NCBI GenBank assembly: GCA_001465935.1
Contig: LNKV01000123.1
Span: 1-19,088 of the forward strand
Direction of reading: 5' to 3'
Length of the DNA stretch: 19,088 bases
Source of the DNA: Clarireedia homoeocarpa
Lineage: Eukaryota; Ascomycota; Leotiomycetes; Helotiales; Rutstroemiaceae
Position numbers and translations under genes: made by a program. The first letter of the stretch is position 1; each line of letters opens with the position of its first letter. Below the pieces are notes generated by a model, which saw only the letters and a list, made by a program, of their open reading frames with translations, had not been told where the DNA came from and did no database searches. Shown here in pieces: positions 8,357 to 17,055 of this stretch.

Positions 8357-10317
8357 ATGAGCGAAACATCTCAGCAACAGCTTCCGCTGCAAATATGCAC
8401 TAACGATAACACCATTATTGCCAACTCGATCAACGACCATAGCAAACCATTATCGAAATCAAAAGATAGCGATTCAGCAGCTACTGTTCAATTTAACACC
8501 TACAAAGACGAGCAGTCTAACCATCTCCCGCACAAGAAGCTGATGCAAGTGTTCCCACTCTTGGCTCTAGCACAGTTTACGGCATACCTAGACCAGACGT
8601 CTATCTCAGCAGCCGTGCCCATCATCGGAGAAGCGCTACACCTCGGCCCTCAGCTATCATGGGTAGCGACGTCCTACCTCCTGGCAACGACGGCCGTGCA
8701 GCTACTCAATGGACGACTTAGCGACATTTTTGGCCGCAAGCAGTTGCTGTTGGTCTCGCTTGGCATCCTTGCAACGGGTAACTTGGTGTGCGGGTTTTCA
8801 AACACTCCGGCCATGTTGTTTACTTTCCGTGCTGTGTCTGGGCTAGGGGGTGGTGCTATGTAAGCGTGTCCATCTTCTTACTCAAGTAGTAGCCTTCTTC
8901 CTTCCTTTTCAGCTGACTGATCTTGTTTTTTTTAAAAAAAAAAGAACGGCTCTAGTCCAAATCATTGCCAGCGATGTCACGACGCTACAACAGCGAGGCA
9001 AGTACAATGGCTTCATCGGTCTATCCGTGTCTTTTGGAAGTGGATTGGGGCCTTTGCTTGGTGGTATCATGGCGAGTAAGGTTTCTTGGAGATGGACGTT
9101 AGTATTCCCACCCATTATGACCACGTCTTAAGTGATATAGACTGCTGACGACAGCTCAAGCCTCTGGTATGATGTACCATGGCTAATTATCTTGTCTATT
9201 ATGCTCTTCATTGTGCTTCCAAGCAGCAAAATGGCCGCTGGTACCAAGGCGAGACTCGGTATGATTGACTGGATCGGTGTTGCTATAAGCGTTGCTGCTA
9301 TTGTTCTATTGTTGGTAAGTCCTCCCATTTTCAAATTTGCTGTTTGCTTTGGCTGATCTGAGTCAATCAGATACCTTTGTCCCAAGGTGGCTCGGCCTTT
9401 GCGTGGAACAGCTCCCTTGTCATCGCTATGCTCGCGATCGGAGTCGTCACTTTTGCTGTTTTCCTGGCTGTGGAGTGGAAGGTGGCCAAATTGCCCATCA
9501 TGCCTCGTAAGTGCTTGCTATCTCGGCTATTGTATGCCTTGGCATCTACTAACATAGCAAAGTACACCTCTTCCGGAATGGTCTATCCTGTAACATATTG
9601 CTCATCCAAAATGTCCTTTTCGGCATCGTCTTCTGGGGCAACCTATTTTACATGCCCATCTACCTAATCAATGTTCGTGGCTACACAGCTATCATGGCAG
9701 GTGCTATTATCATGCCTATGGTAGGATCTCAAGGACTGGGCTCCATTTTATCAGGTCTGGTTATTTCACACACGAAGCGCTATAATCCCGTGATGATCCT
9801 GGGCCAATGGGTATGGGCTCTACTCCTCATCCCACAGGCCTTTTACTCACGCACGACGCCCATCTGGGCCATCTGCCTCGTAGGCTTCTTCCAGGGCCTA
9901 GGCACAGGCTGCTGCTTCCAGCCAAGTCTCGTAGCCATCCTGGCACACTCACGCCGCGCTGACCGCGCCGTGCTCAACTCGTTGCGCAACTTCCTGCGCA
10001 CTATGGGAGGTTCGCTGGGACTGACGCTCGCAAGTACTATCTTGAACAACGTGCTCAAGGCGCGCCTGCGAGGCGTGGTAAGCTCATCCGTCGCCGACAC
10101 AATAACGACTTCTATCAATCAGCTTGACTCGCTGGGTCTATCGGCTGTACAGCGCAGCGCGGTCCTGGACGCTTATATGGCTAGCGTACGCACCGTCTTC
10201 ATGTTGTACGCGCCGCTGATCGGAGCTTGTGCTTTGGCTGCGTTGCTTGTTTGTGATAATGGACTTGAGGAGAAGGATACGAGTGTGACCCTGTCTCCAG
10301 CATCCCAGCGCTCCTAA
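8357..10317 (+). CDS. MFS drug:proton antiporter-like transporter (DHA2 type), 5 exons
   Basis: Model: join(8357..8859, 8945..9097, 9155..9314, 9371..9506, 9563..10317), 1707 nt, 568 residues, in the usual range of 14-helix fungal efflux MFS proteins. Introns are 85, 57, 56 and 56 bp, with GT-AG ends and branch sites CTGAC (introns 1, 2), CTGAT (3) and CTAAC (4). ATG at 8357 has A at -3. The first 60 residues are hydrophilic, then membrane segments follow. Motifs: LDQTSISAAVPII (residues 78-90, the motif with acidic residue in helix 1), motif A GRLSDIFGRK (119-128), motif B-like FRAVSGLGGG (157-166) and motif C GSGLGPLLGG (199-208), typical of antiporters. The C-terminal tail after residue about 550 is short and polar. 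The role is probably export (or uptake) of a small molecule across the plasma membrane; the substrate is unknown. No stops or frameshifts once introns are removed. It is divergent from the dioxygenase. Confidence 0.9.
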
Positions 10318-10794
10318 GATAAATCTTAAATCAAACCTATATACATTACCTGTTCAATTGTGGACTACAGAATAACGACTTTCGCGGCGAAGAGAGTGGC
10401 GATTGCTTCTTGGTCGTCGGCAACTCATCAGTAGGGTTCTTGGTCACTTTGAAACTTAGTTTCGATCATGTTTTGGGACAACTCTGGAACCTCCAAATGG
10501 CTTATATTTACGATAGATCTACCGGACGTCTATGTTCGTATCGGATACTATATAGATATATTGGAAAGCCTTTTAATTCCATGTTTATAATATATCATAG
10601 AATGTGATCTGGTACCTCCGAGGGAGCTATTTTCCTATAGAGCTATAGGAACAGCTTTTAAACTATACCGGCGCTATTTATACTGGCGCCAAGCCACGCC
10701 GCCGTTATCAACGCTATCAAGCTATATCGGCGCTATTATTTCTTCTTTGCTTTGTAACTAATATAATAGTTTTTAATTATACTTTCTCTCTTCT
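10318..10794. other. Region downstream of the transporter, no gene
   Basis: The transporter 3' untranslated region should begin here. No recognised gene. There is a short inverted repeat, TCCTATAG-AG-CTATAGGA (10633-10650). There are also repeated pieces of the form CGGCGCTATT (near 10668-10677 and 10728-10737). Confidence 0.5.
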
Positions 10795-11005
10795 TGTAAC
10801 GATTTGGACTGAATCGTCACGATGTTGCCTGATTGCTCGGGCATGAACTCCACGTTGGTGGGGCAGGCCTTTGAGAATGCCTTAGCGTACACGTGACTAC
10901 ATGACCTCTTCCTGTATATAAGCCTTCGGGTTCTTAGAATCCTCTTAGTTCTTTACTTGTAAATTCTAAGGATATTCAGTGTCTTTTATTAGAAGTCTCG
11001 TCACA
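10795..11005 (+). repeat. Gypsy LTR (211 bp)
   Basis: Starts TGTAACGA and ends TCGTCACA, seven of eight positions inverted. A TATATAAG box lies at 10915-10922. The last 40 bases closely match the LTR at 1322-1509, while the first half is different, so it belongs to a related subfamily. It is followed 218 bp later by integrase sequence, far too close for an intact element, so gag and most of pol are deleted. Confidence 0.75.
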
Positions 11006-11222
11006 GTACCAAGAGTATCTTCTTATATTTATCACAACTCTTGGCCATTGCCTCTTAGTATTAGGGATATCCTAGCTCGAACTTCATAATTCCACTACTC
11101 GATAGCCCCAGAAAACCATATCCTTCGACTTTCTATATTGCTATAACCACTACTCCCTGGTTACTACTACAGCCCAGGGGATCTCTTCACCTCTTCCGGA
11201 CTTTAAAAAGAATATCTCATGT

Positions 11223-12151
11223 ATGTCGACTACAGCCTTCTTCCGTCTCCATGGCCTCCCCCAATCAATTGTATCGGACCGGGGCTCCCAATTCACATCC
11301 CGCTTCTGGCGAGCACTATGTAAAAGAATCAAGACTGGGGCCCGTCTATCTACACTATATTATCCGGAAACAGATGGGCAGACAGAACGCTTCAACGCTG
11401 TTATAGAATAATACCTCCGGGCCTATATCAATTACTTACAAGACGACTAGCACTCCTGGCTGTCACTAGCAGAATTCGCAGCCAACAACCAGGTATCAGA
11501 AGCAACAGGTGTTTCTCCCTTTTTTGCAAACTACGGATACGACCCCCGGTAGCAATTCGACCTCCTTCAACCTAACCAGGTAACTCTAACAGCAGAGGAA
11601 ACCAACGCCCAAGAAGTAGCCAATCCTTAAGAGAAATCCATAATCACCTCAAAGCTGAGCTTTTGCGGGCTCAACACCGCTATCAGGAAACAGCCGACCG
11701 CCAGCGGGCTCTGGCTCCGGTGCTCAAGGCGGGAGATAAGGTATAGTTGAACGCCAAAAATATTATTACACGACGCCTTTTCCGCAAGCTCGATTATCGA
11801 CGCCTAGGCCCCTATACTATTCAAGAGGTAATCTCTCCCTGGGCCTACTGGTTAGAACTCCCCACTAGTATCTATATATATCCAGTCCAGTATATATCGC
11901 TCCTTGACCCTGCAAGCAATGACCTACTCCCTAGGCAGACGATATCCCCTCTACCCCCTATCGAAGTAGAAGGGGAAAAGTAGTAGCCAGTCGATGAGAT
12001 TCTCGATTCCCGGGTCTGCCAGTGTAAATTGGAATATCTAGTCCAATAGACCGGATTCGAGCAACCGGATTAGCAACCCGCGGAGAATATTAGTGAACTT
12101 GATACTGTAGCTACCTTTCATCGCCTCTATCCTGAGAAGCCCGGACTCTAA
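11223..12151 (+). pseudogene. Gypsy pol remnant: integrase core end and chromodomain
   Basis: Frame 1 (from 11223) reads FFRLHGLPQSIVSDRGSQF and, 35 residues after that Asp, the Glu of DGQTER, so the second Asp and the Glu of the DDE site remain. The first Asp and upstream pol are gone. Stops: TAA 11409, TAG 11448 and 11550. A one-base shift near 11625 moves the reading into the next frame, which runs through LREIHNHLKAELLRAQ, the YRRLGPYTIQEVISPWAYWL block (about 11797-11856) and a C-terminal chromodomain (EILDSR about 11996-12013, LEYLVQ about 12029-12046) to TAA at 12149. Further TAG at 11744, 11981, 11984, 12047 and 12071. Nearly all stops stand where Trp or Gln is expected, so TGG-to-TAG and CAA-to-TAA, the RIP pattern. 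No 3' LTR follows. Confidence 0.85.
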
Positions 12152-12426
12152 GGGCTCGCCGGAGTCTAGTTAAATATCACCCTGTCACCTTGCCCTTGAA
12201 CCCTATCTTGTGTGCTCCCTGGTATTACCCCGCCAAGCCTACATTACCGTTACATCCGGGCCCTGGCCCAACGTGTATTTGCCGAAGCGAGTGATAGTTG
12301 AATTCGTTATCTCAGAGAGCCCCATTCGAAACAGCCGAGTATTCTTGGCCAGAAGAATGTAACGTAATGTTATTAGAGCCAATCATGTCTGAACTTGTGA
12401 GTATCTATGCAGTCAGCTTATATATT
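12152..12426. other. No recognised content
   Basis: Sequence between the gypsy remnant and the hAT-like element. GC content is normal. No polypurine tract, LTR or reading frame of note was seen. Confidence 0.4.
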
Positions 12427-13199
12427 CAGTGATAGGACTAGTAATTTCCGTATTTTGTATAAGCCCCAATATAGAAAGGATATACTCCCAGTAATGCGTA
12501 TTGTATTCCATATCACCGTCGGTATACAGTTTCATTTTAAACATCACTAATATTGCCAATATACTGAAATATTACTTTTTTTTGGTAGGGTGAAGCTAGG
12601 GATTCAGCGAATACGGAGTACTATAAAAATTATTGAACTACGAATAATTATATTATCTTTCTTCAAGCCAAGAATGCAAGTAGGCAATCTATAGATAAAT
12701 ATACCAACTATATTGCTACTTCTCCTATAGGTTCAATAAAGGATATTCGAGTATAGTAGATGAAATCAAGCCAGCAGGATCTCTACCCTAATCTCTCTGA
12801 AATAGTACTAGATCTACTCTCTATTCCTAGTACCTCTACTAGCTGCAAATATCTCTTTTCTAGTATTAGGATCACTCTTGCAGATCGATGTAATCGGCTT
12901 ACGCTATCGATAGTAGAAGTACTGGAATACTTGAAGTCATAGATAGGAATTGGCTAATAGATCGGCGAAGATATATAGAAATAGGAGTTCTAAACGCCTC
13001 TTACCAGAAGTAGTAATAATATAATATTCCTGAGCGTTGGTAGTTTAATTTTGACTCAGCATTTCAGTATATCCTCAATATTACTAATTTTGGCTAATAC
13101 GCACTGAGTTAATACGTATTAATGTTGTACGTATGTACATAATTAGTATGGCCTTGAAACTAGCCACTGTAATACGGCCGTACACTACTCCTATCACTG
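12427..13199 (+). mobile_element. hAT-like DNA transposon remnant A
   Basis: The left end CAGTGATAGGACTAGT (12427) and the reverse complement of the right end, CAGTGATAGGAGTAGT (ends at 13199), agree at 15 of 16 positions and show the CAGTG start usual for hAT elements. It contains a decayed transposase C-terminus. Subterminal inverted sequences also match (about 12524-12570 and 13060-13090). The 8 bp flanks (TATATATT and TACGCCCC) do not match, so the target duplication has been lost or an edge has been rearranged. At 773 bp it is a large internal deletion. Confidence 0.7.
12694..12960 (+). pseudogene. hAT transposase C-terminal dimerisation region, RIP-broken
   Basis: The frame reads DKYTNYIATSPIGSIKDIRV, two stops, QQDLYPNLSEIVLDLLSIP, then LFSSIRITLADRCNRL and VEVLEYLKS. 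The order of SxxDPLxWW, YPxLSxxALDxLSIP, LFSS and L-D-R-NRL blocks is that of the hAT C-terminal dimerisation domain. The tandem TAG TAG at 12754-12759 stands exactly at the expected Trp-Trp pair, and TAG at 12940 at another expected Trp: TGG-to-TAG by RIP. The rest of the transposase, including the catalytic core, is absent. Confidence 0.8.
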
Positions 13200-13211
13200 T
13201 ACGCCCCCCTG

Positions 13212-13772
13212 TAGTGAGACATATTCGACTTTTGAGGTTTATTCCGGTAATTATTAATGAATTCTCTACTACTGATAATATATAGTTTCAGTTGACATAC
13301 CACTAATATTGGCAAGATACTGAAATACTGGAATATAGTACATTCTTAAGATTTCAGGAACTTGGACTTCCTAATCGGGTAATTTTGAAGCTAGAGGGAG
13401 AGAGAAGTGGGACGGGGAGCCCCCTCCTCGAGAGAAGCGGGGCGGGGAACTCCATCCGCCTACCCGCTTCCCTCTTAGTGAGTACCTTGCATTAGCAACA
13501 GCACTGACACTAGAATTAGTATTACTGCAGGCCACTGGTACCGGCATTAGGCTACTAGTACTACAAAGGGCTAGGCCATTGAACTTTCTTCCTAATCAAA
13601 TAATTGTAGTACATTCCATCAGGCATTCCAGTATATCAGTATATACTCAGGATTACCCAGTTGGGCCAACACATACACTTGTAGATGGTATTAGCGATTC
13701 TATGCACTCATATAAATAGTATGCCCTTGAAACCAGCCACCCTAATACGGCCGTACACTACTCCCATCACTG
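13212..13772 (+). mobile_element. hAT-like element B, non-autonomous relative of A
   Basis: The last 55 bp (13718-13772) repeat the end of element A (13145-13199), including ATACGGCCGTACACTACTC and the terminal CACTG. The subterminal block near 13285-13330 repeats that of A near 12524-12570. The left end is probably TAGTGAGAC at 13212 (CAGTG with C-to-T), which is uncertain. It holds no transposase; the middle has a two-copy GC-rich repeat (GAGAAGTGGGACGGGGAG and GAGAAGCGGGGCGGGGAA, 13413-13449). Confidence 0.55.
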
Positions 13773-13774
13773 TA

Positions 13775-13937
13775 CTTGGATGCAAGGATAAATACTTGTA
13801 GTCCCTGTCGCTCTACGATCTACGATCTAAGTTTTAGACACTCAAATAACACAATAGAGGTTATAACAGCTAGCCGATTGGTTGACAAATAATAGGTGTA
13901 AGAACAGGGACTACAAGGATTTATCCTTGCGACCAAG
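13775..13937. mobile_element. 163 bp TA-flanked miniature inverted-repeat element (copy 1)
   Basis: Terminal inverted repeats of about 34 bp begin CTTGGATGCAAGGATAAAT and are followed by CTTGTAGTCCCTGT; about 31 of 34 positions pair. The element is bounded by TA on both sides (13773-13774, 13938-13939), as for Tc1/mariner/pogo-class elements. The interior aligns with the reverse complement of the copy at 17110-17263. It sits two bases after the end of hAT element B. No coding capacity. Confidence 0.85.
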
Positions 13938-13962
13938 TATGTATTACTCAGCGCTAGCTGTA

Positions 13963-14035
13963 TCCCCTTGACTGCCATACGCGACTTCCCCACCTTATTT
14001 TTGGTACGGTCGCGAGTAGTCGGCAGTCAAGGGGA
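13963..14035. mobile_element. 73 bp TA-flanked hairpin element
   Basis: Perfect 14 bp ends TCCCCTTGACTGCC (13963-13976) and its complement (14022-14035) lie between TA dinucleotides; counting these, the arms are 16 bp. An inner CGCGAC/GTCGCG pair (13980-13985, 14009-14014) extends the fold. Size and TA borders suggest a very small mariner-type miniature element, but it could be an unrelated hairpin. Confidence 0.6.
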
Positions 14036-14537
14036 TAGATTCATTGTTGCTAAGATTAGTACCCGAGATACCCTATCTTGAGACATTTCATCATTGCGAT
14101 GAGAGCTTGCCTGATTAGGTTTAAATCTCGGGTTTATCTTTTACAGTTACATCGCTCTCGAAAAATTCGAATACAAGTCTTCTTTCCCGTAGGTAACATA
14201 AACGAATGTGGAGCTTAGCGCAACACTTCTTCGGCTTGGCGCTACTATCTTATTGTAGAGTTCTCCTGTTATAAGTACGGCGCACGGTACCCACTCCAGA
14301 TATATTGACTAATTTATCATCACTAAATGTCTCTTTCAACACTGCAACCCAGAATAGGGTATCAGTTACTCAGCATAAGTTACAACCTCCTGGTTCATGA
14401 GTACTTGGACATGCAGTTAATCCTGCAACAGGTTACAACCCAAAAATATTACTGATAAGAAGCTCCAGTTTTGGTGGGATTACGTTGTATTCGCCTTCCA
14501 GCTCAATCAAATTTAGGACAAACATCGTTTCTTCAGT
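14036..14537. other. No recognised gene
   Basis: It lies downstream of the decarboxylase pseudogene on its strand. Normal GC. The last part of an ornithine decarboxylase would be expected here, but nothing convincing was seen in any frame. Confidence 0.4.
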
Positions 14538-15640
14538 CTAACATTGACTGAAACATCCACAGATACCGTTGTTCAAATACAGCATTTCCGGTGTCTTGAG
14601 CTCTCCCGTGCCTGCGTGAGCTCGACGTACAATGACTAACTTTGCAACCTATCGTATGAACCCCACTAGAGTAGCATCGTGCCGACTCGGCGGCCGAGAT
14701 TGTTGGACTAGGGAATTCGCGGGCGATTACCCCACGCTAGGAGCATGCTATAGTCTCGAAACTTTCGTCATCGAAGCTTTCTCCAACGTCCAACGTTTGC
14801 ATATGGAATCCTAGTGGTTTGCCGTATATCCGAAGACACAACTAGCGCAACAGGCCGCTGCAATGAAGGCATTGAGAGCCTTTGATTCGACGTACCTTTT
14901 GTGGAACTGGAGCCGGAAGAAACTTAGAAATAGGCCCCTACCAATATGAAAGCTGGCTCCGATAATCGTCAGTCCCAGGAGACGAGCCTTCTCTAGCAAC
15001 AGCCGTGTAAATTCCTTATAAGCACCGAATTTGGTACTTATTGGAACTTTGGCATCAAGATCTAGAACACAAATGCACAGCAGCAGCTCTATATCGGGAC
15101 TGATACTCTGTATCTTGTCTGACTCATCGCCGTTATCAAAAGTCGTCCACCGGATTCCTCGTCTTGCAGCTATTTCTAGTGCAGATTGAGATTTACACGG
15201 ATGAGCGAAGACGATGCGACGTCGATCCACTCCCCATTTCTAAAACTTACTCAATCTCCGCAAGACATGCACAGTCAAAGTTGACACCCATATCAGCTAG
15301 CAATTTCAAAAGCATCCGGTTCGGGTTGCATTTGACGGGTGTCATTTTGTCATTCATACTTTTTGTGGAACATTTCCTCCGTCCGTCCGAGACTTGGAAG
15401 CCATATATGTGAAATTGATTCACTGACCGTAGAACGGATGGATACGCGGTAATGCCTGTGTCCACCTTTGATGTTGCCAAGCGATCTTGGCAGTGTCTGC
15501 GACAAAGAAGGGTTTGTCATTCTCCCACCCACAAGGCCCTTGACTGAAAACTTGAAGCTGTTTCTGTATGAGATCATCATGACCTGCCTTTCGGCGGACG
15601 CTTTGAGGGGTTCCATGTTGTTAATGAATGTTAATAGAGC
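14538..15640 (-). pseudogene. Ornithine decarboxylase-like (PLP, fold-type III) pseudogene
   Basis: Minus-strand pieces follow the order of eukaryotic ornithine decarboxylase, in changing frames. ENDKPFFVAD (15524-15495) and PRIHPFY end at 15429. A GT...intron of about 89 bp follows, then VKCNPN with the PLP-binding Lys codon at 15331-15333, FDCACLAEIE, VFAHPCK, FDNGDE, VPISTKFGA, SFHIG (about 14954-14941), a ~60 bp interruption, AFIAAACCASCVF, TLDVGESF (the family has a Gly-rich LDxGGGF here), GVHTIGCKV (14663-14637) and MLYLNNGICG (14585 down). Breaks: TAA at 15249 where Gln is expected, a one-base insertion near 15235, TAG near 14755, TAG at 14540, and an intron end reading AC instead of AG. 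The enzyme would make putrescine from ornithine or decarboxylate a related amino acid; this copy cannot. Other group-IV decarboxylases are possible. Confidence 0.8.
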
Positions 15641-16106
15641 GACTATTTAGTCGTATAATATTGAATCATTTTACTCATTGCCGACATAAGCCATTATATT
15701 TCTCTTGCGTCAGAATAACGCACAGATTGAGACTTACTAACAGCGTATTTCCGGCGTATTTGCGTGTTGTTGTTATATTGATATTGGATTTATCTGCTAA
15801 GACCGAAGAGTCAGGCGTAGTCGCACCCGAGCTTGCATATCACAACATCATAGTGACTACCCTGATGAAAATCCCGGAAATCATAAACAGAATATTAGTG
15901 ATATAAGATGAAAGTAACTAAGTGAAACGCTAAACTAAATACGTGCTTAAAAGTAAAGATAGAGTAGGAATTTTTCATAATCTCATTTCTAAAAGTAACA
16001 ACTTCCAACAGCGTTAATCTAAATACGTCTGCAAATAGCACAATATGCAACTACTGTAGTCGATATCAGGTGACTACAATCTAGGCCTTGGAGGTTTGCA
16101 TCATTT
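15641..16106. other. No recognised gene
   Basis: It lies upstream of the decarboxylase pseudogene on its strand and may hold its old promoter and N-terminal end. A 92-codon plus-strand frame at 15628-15906 resembles no family I know. Confidence 0.35.
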
Positions 16107-16192
16107 AATCGTGGGTGGCCCCACTTATTCTTAAATCAGCCATTTAGGCGCATGCTGGCATGATTTAAGAATAAGTGGGGCCACCCACGATT
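16107..16192. repeat. 86 bp near-perfect palindrome (foldback)
   Basis: 32 bp arms (16107-16138 and 16161-16192) are perfectly complementary: the left begins AATCGTGGGTGGCCCCACTT and the right ends CCACCCACGATT. A further GCCA/TGGC pairs inside with one bulge, leaving a loop of about 13 nt. Perfect arms in a region full of decayed elements suggest a recent insertion, active maintenance, or gene conversion between arms. No clear target duplication. It could be a foldback element or give a small hairpin RNA. Confidence 0.85.
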
Positions 16193-16340
16193 TCTTCGAT
16201 TCTGCTAATGTGGGGCTTTATTCCTGATGACACCGAGCTTATCTATAACCTTATCTCTACTATTTTCAGAAAGAACTCGGCTGTTACGGCTATATCACTA
16301 AACTACATAAGGCTATGATCTACACTAGAAGGGTTTTGTA

Positions 16341-16851
16341 CTCTTCCCTCCCAAGAACAAATGTTATTTGGTGGGTTTTGCCACAGAGGGTATAAACAGG
16401 GGGGTTTAACCACTCAAAATTGAAGGTTTTGTATCCATCATTGACTAAGATCGCTTCCTCAATTTCTCCGAGGGATCTTCGATGTAAAAAGGACCATTTT
16501 GAGTGGTTAAAACCCTCTGTTTGCATCCTAGTTACTTCAGTACTCTCCCCTCCCAAGAATAAATGTTATTTGGTGGGTCTCTACCTTGCATAGCAAGAAG
16601 GACTTGATTTGAGTGGCTAACCCCCTTACTATTGTCCTTGCCAGTATCCTGCTCGACCTAATTTAGCTGGCCCAAGGTGTGTTTAGCTGGGTCGGTAAAA
16701 AATTTCTGTGGCAAATTTTTGGAATCTGGTCAATTCTACTTGCTGAACACCCTGGTTGTGCTAGGACCAAAACCCACTAAATAACATTTATTCTTAGGAG
16801 GGGAGAGTAGTAAAAATCCACTTTTTAACATTTGTTCTTGGGAGGGGAGAG
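16341..16851. mobile_element. Outer CTCTCCCCTCC miniature element, split by a relative
   Basis: The left end CTCTTCCCTCCCAAGAACAA (preceded by TA at 16339-16340) and the reverse complement of the right end, CTCTCCCCTCCCAAGAACAA (ends 16851), match at 19 of 20, then ATGTTA. The base pair after the right end is AA instead of TA. Removing the inner element leaves about 244 bp. Inside are second inverted arms around TTTAACCACTCAAAA (16405-16419) and TTTTGAGTGGTTAAA (16497-16511). Confidence 0.75.
16543..16807. mobile_element. Inner CTCTCCCCTCC miniature element (265 bp)
   Basis: Terminal inverted repeats of 36 bp with about 2 mismatches: the left starts CTCTCCCCTCCCAAGAATAA, and the right, reverse complemented, starts CTCTCCCCTCCTAAGAATAA. 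TA flanks both sides (16541-16542, 16808-16809). It is inserted in a member of its own family. It shares TTTGAGTGGCTAACCCCCTT with the outer copy's TTTGAGTGGTTAAAACCCTC. No coding capacity. Confidence 0.85.
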
Positions 16852-17055
16852 AATGGAATAATAATATTAGTATATCCTTGTTAGCAGCATTGTGCTGCGG
16901 AATAGAATCGGAGTGCTTTTCAAGTTTCTGTTACGATGCCATTACAATAGAGTAATCGTCGGCAAATCCTTCCTAATCGGTTCAAGCGAAGTGTCCACCT
17001 GAGAACAGATTTATCTTCGCTTACAAATAAGGTTAATGTAACGAAAGTGATATTT
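16852..17055. other. No recognised content
   Basis: Short stretch between the miniature element and the right LTR. It may contain the diverged distal part of that LTR, since the LTR at 4242 continues past the aligned part. Small hairpin GCAGCA-TTG-TGCTGC near 16882-16896. Confidence 0.35.

Noticed and set aside
10410..10607. 65-codon plus-strand frame downstream of the transporter
   Set aside because: No domain, probably chance in the 3' flank.
14632..14814. 60-codon plus-strand frame
   Set aside because: Opposite strand of the decarboxylase pseudogene pieces (TLDVGESF, GVHTIGCKV).
15628..15906. 92-codon plus-strand frame
   Set aside because: No similarity recognised, and it lies in a non-conserved stretch next to a pseudogene.
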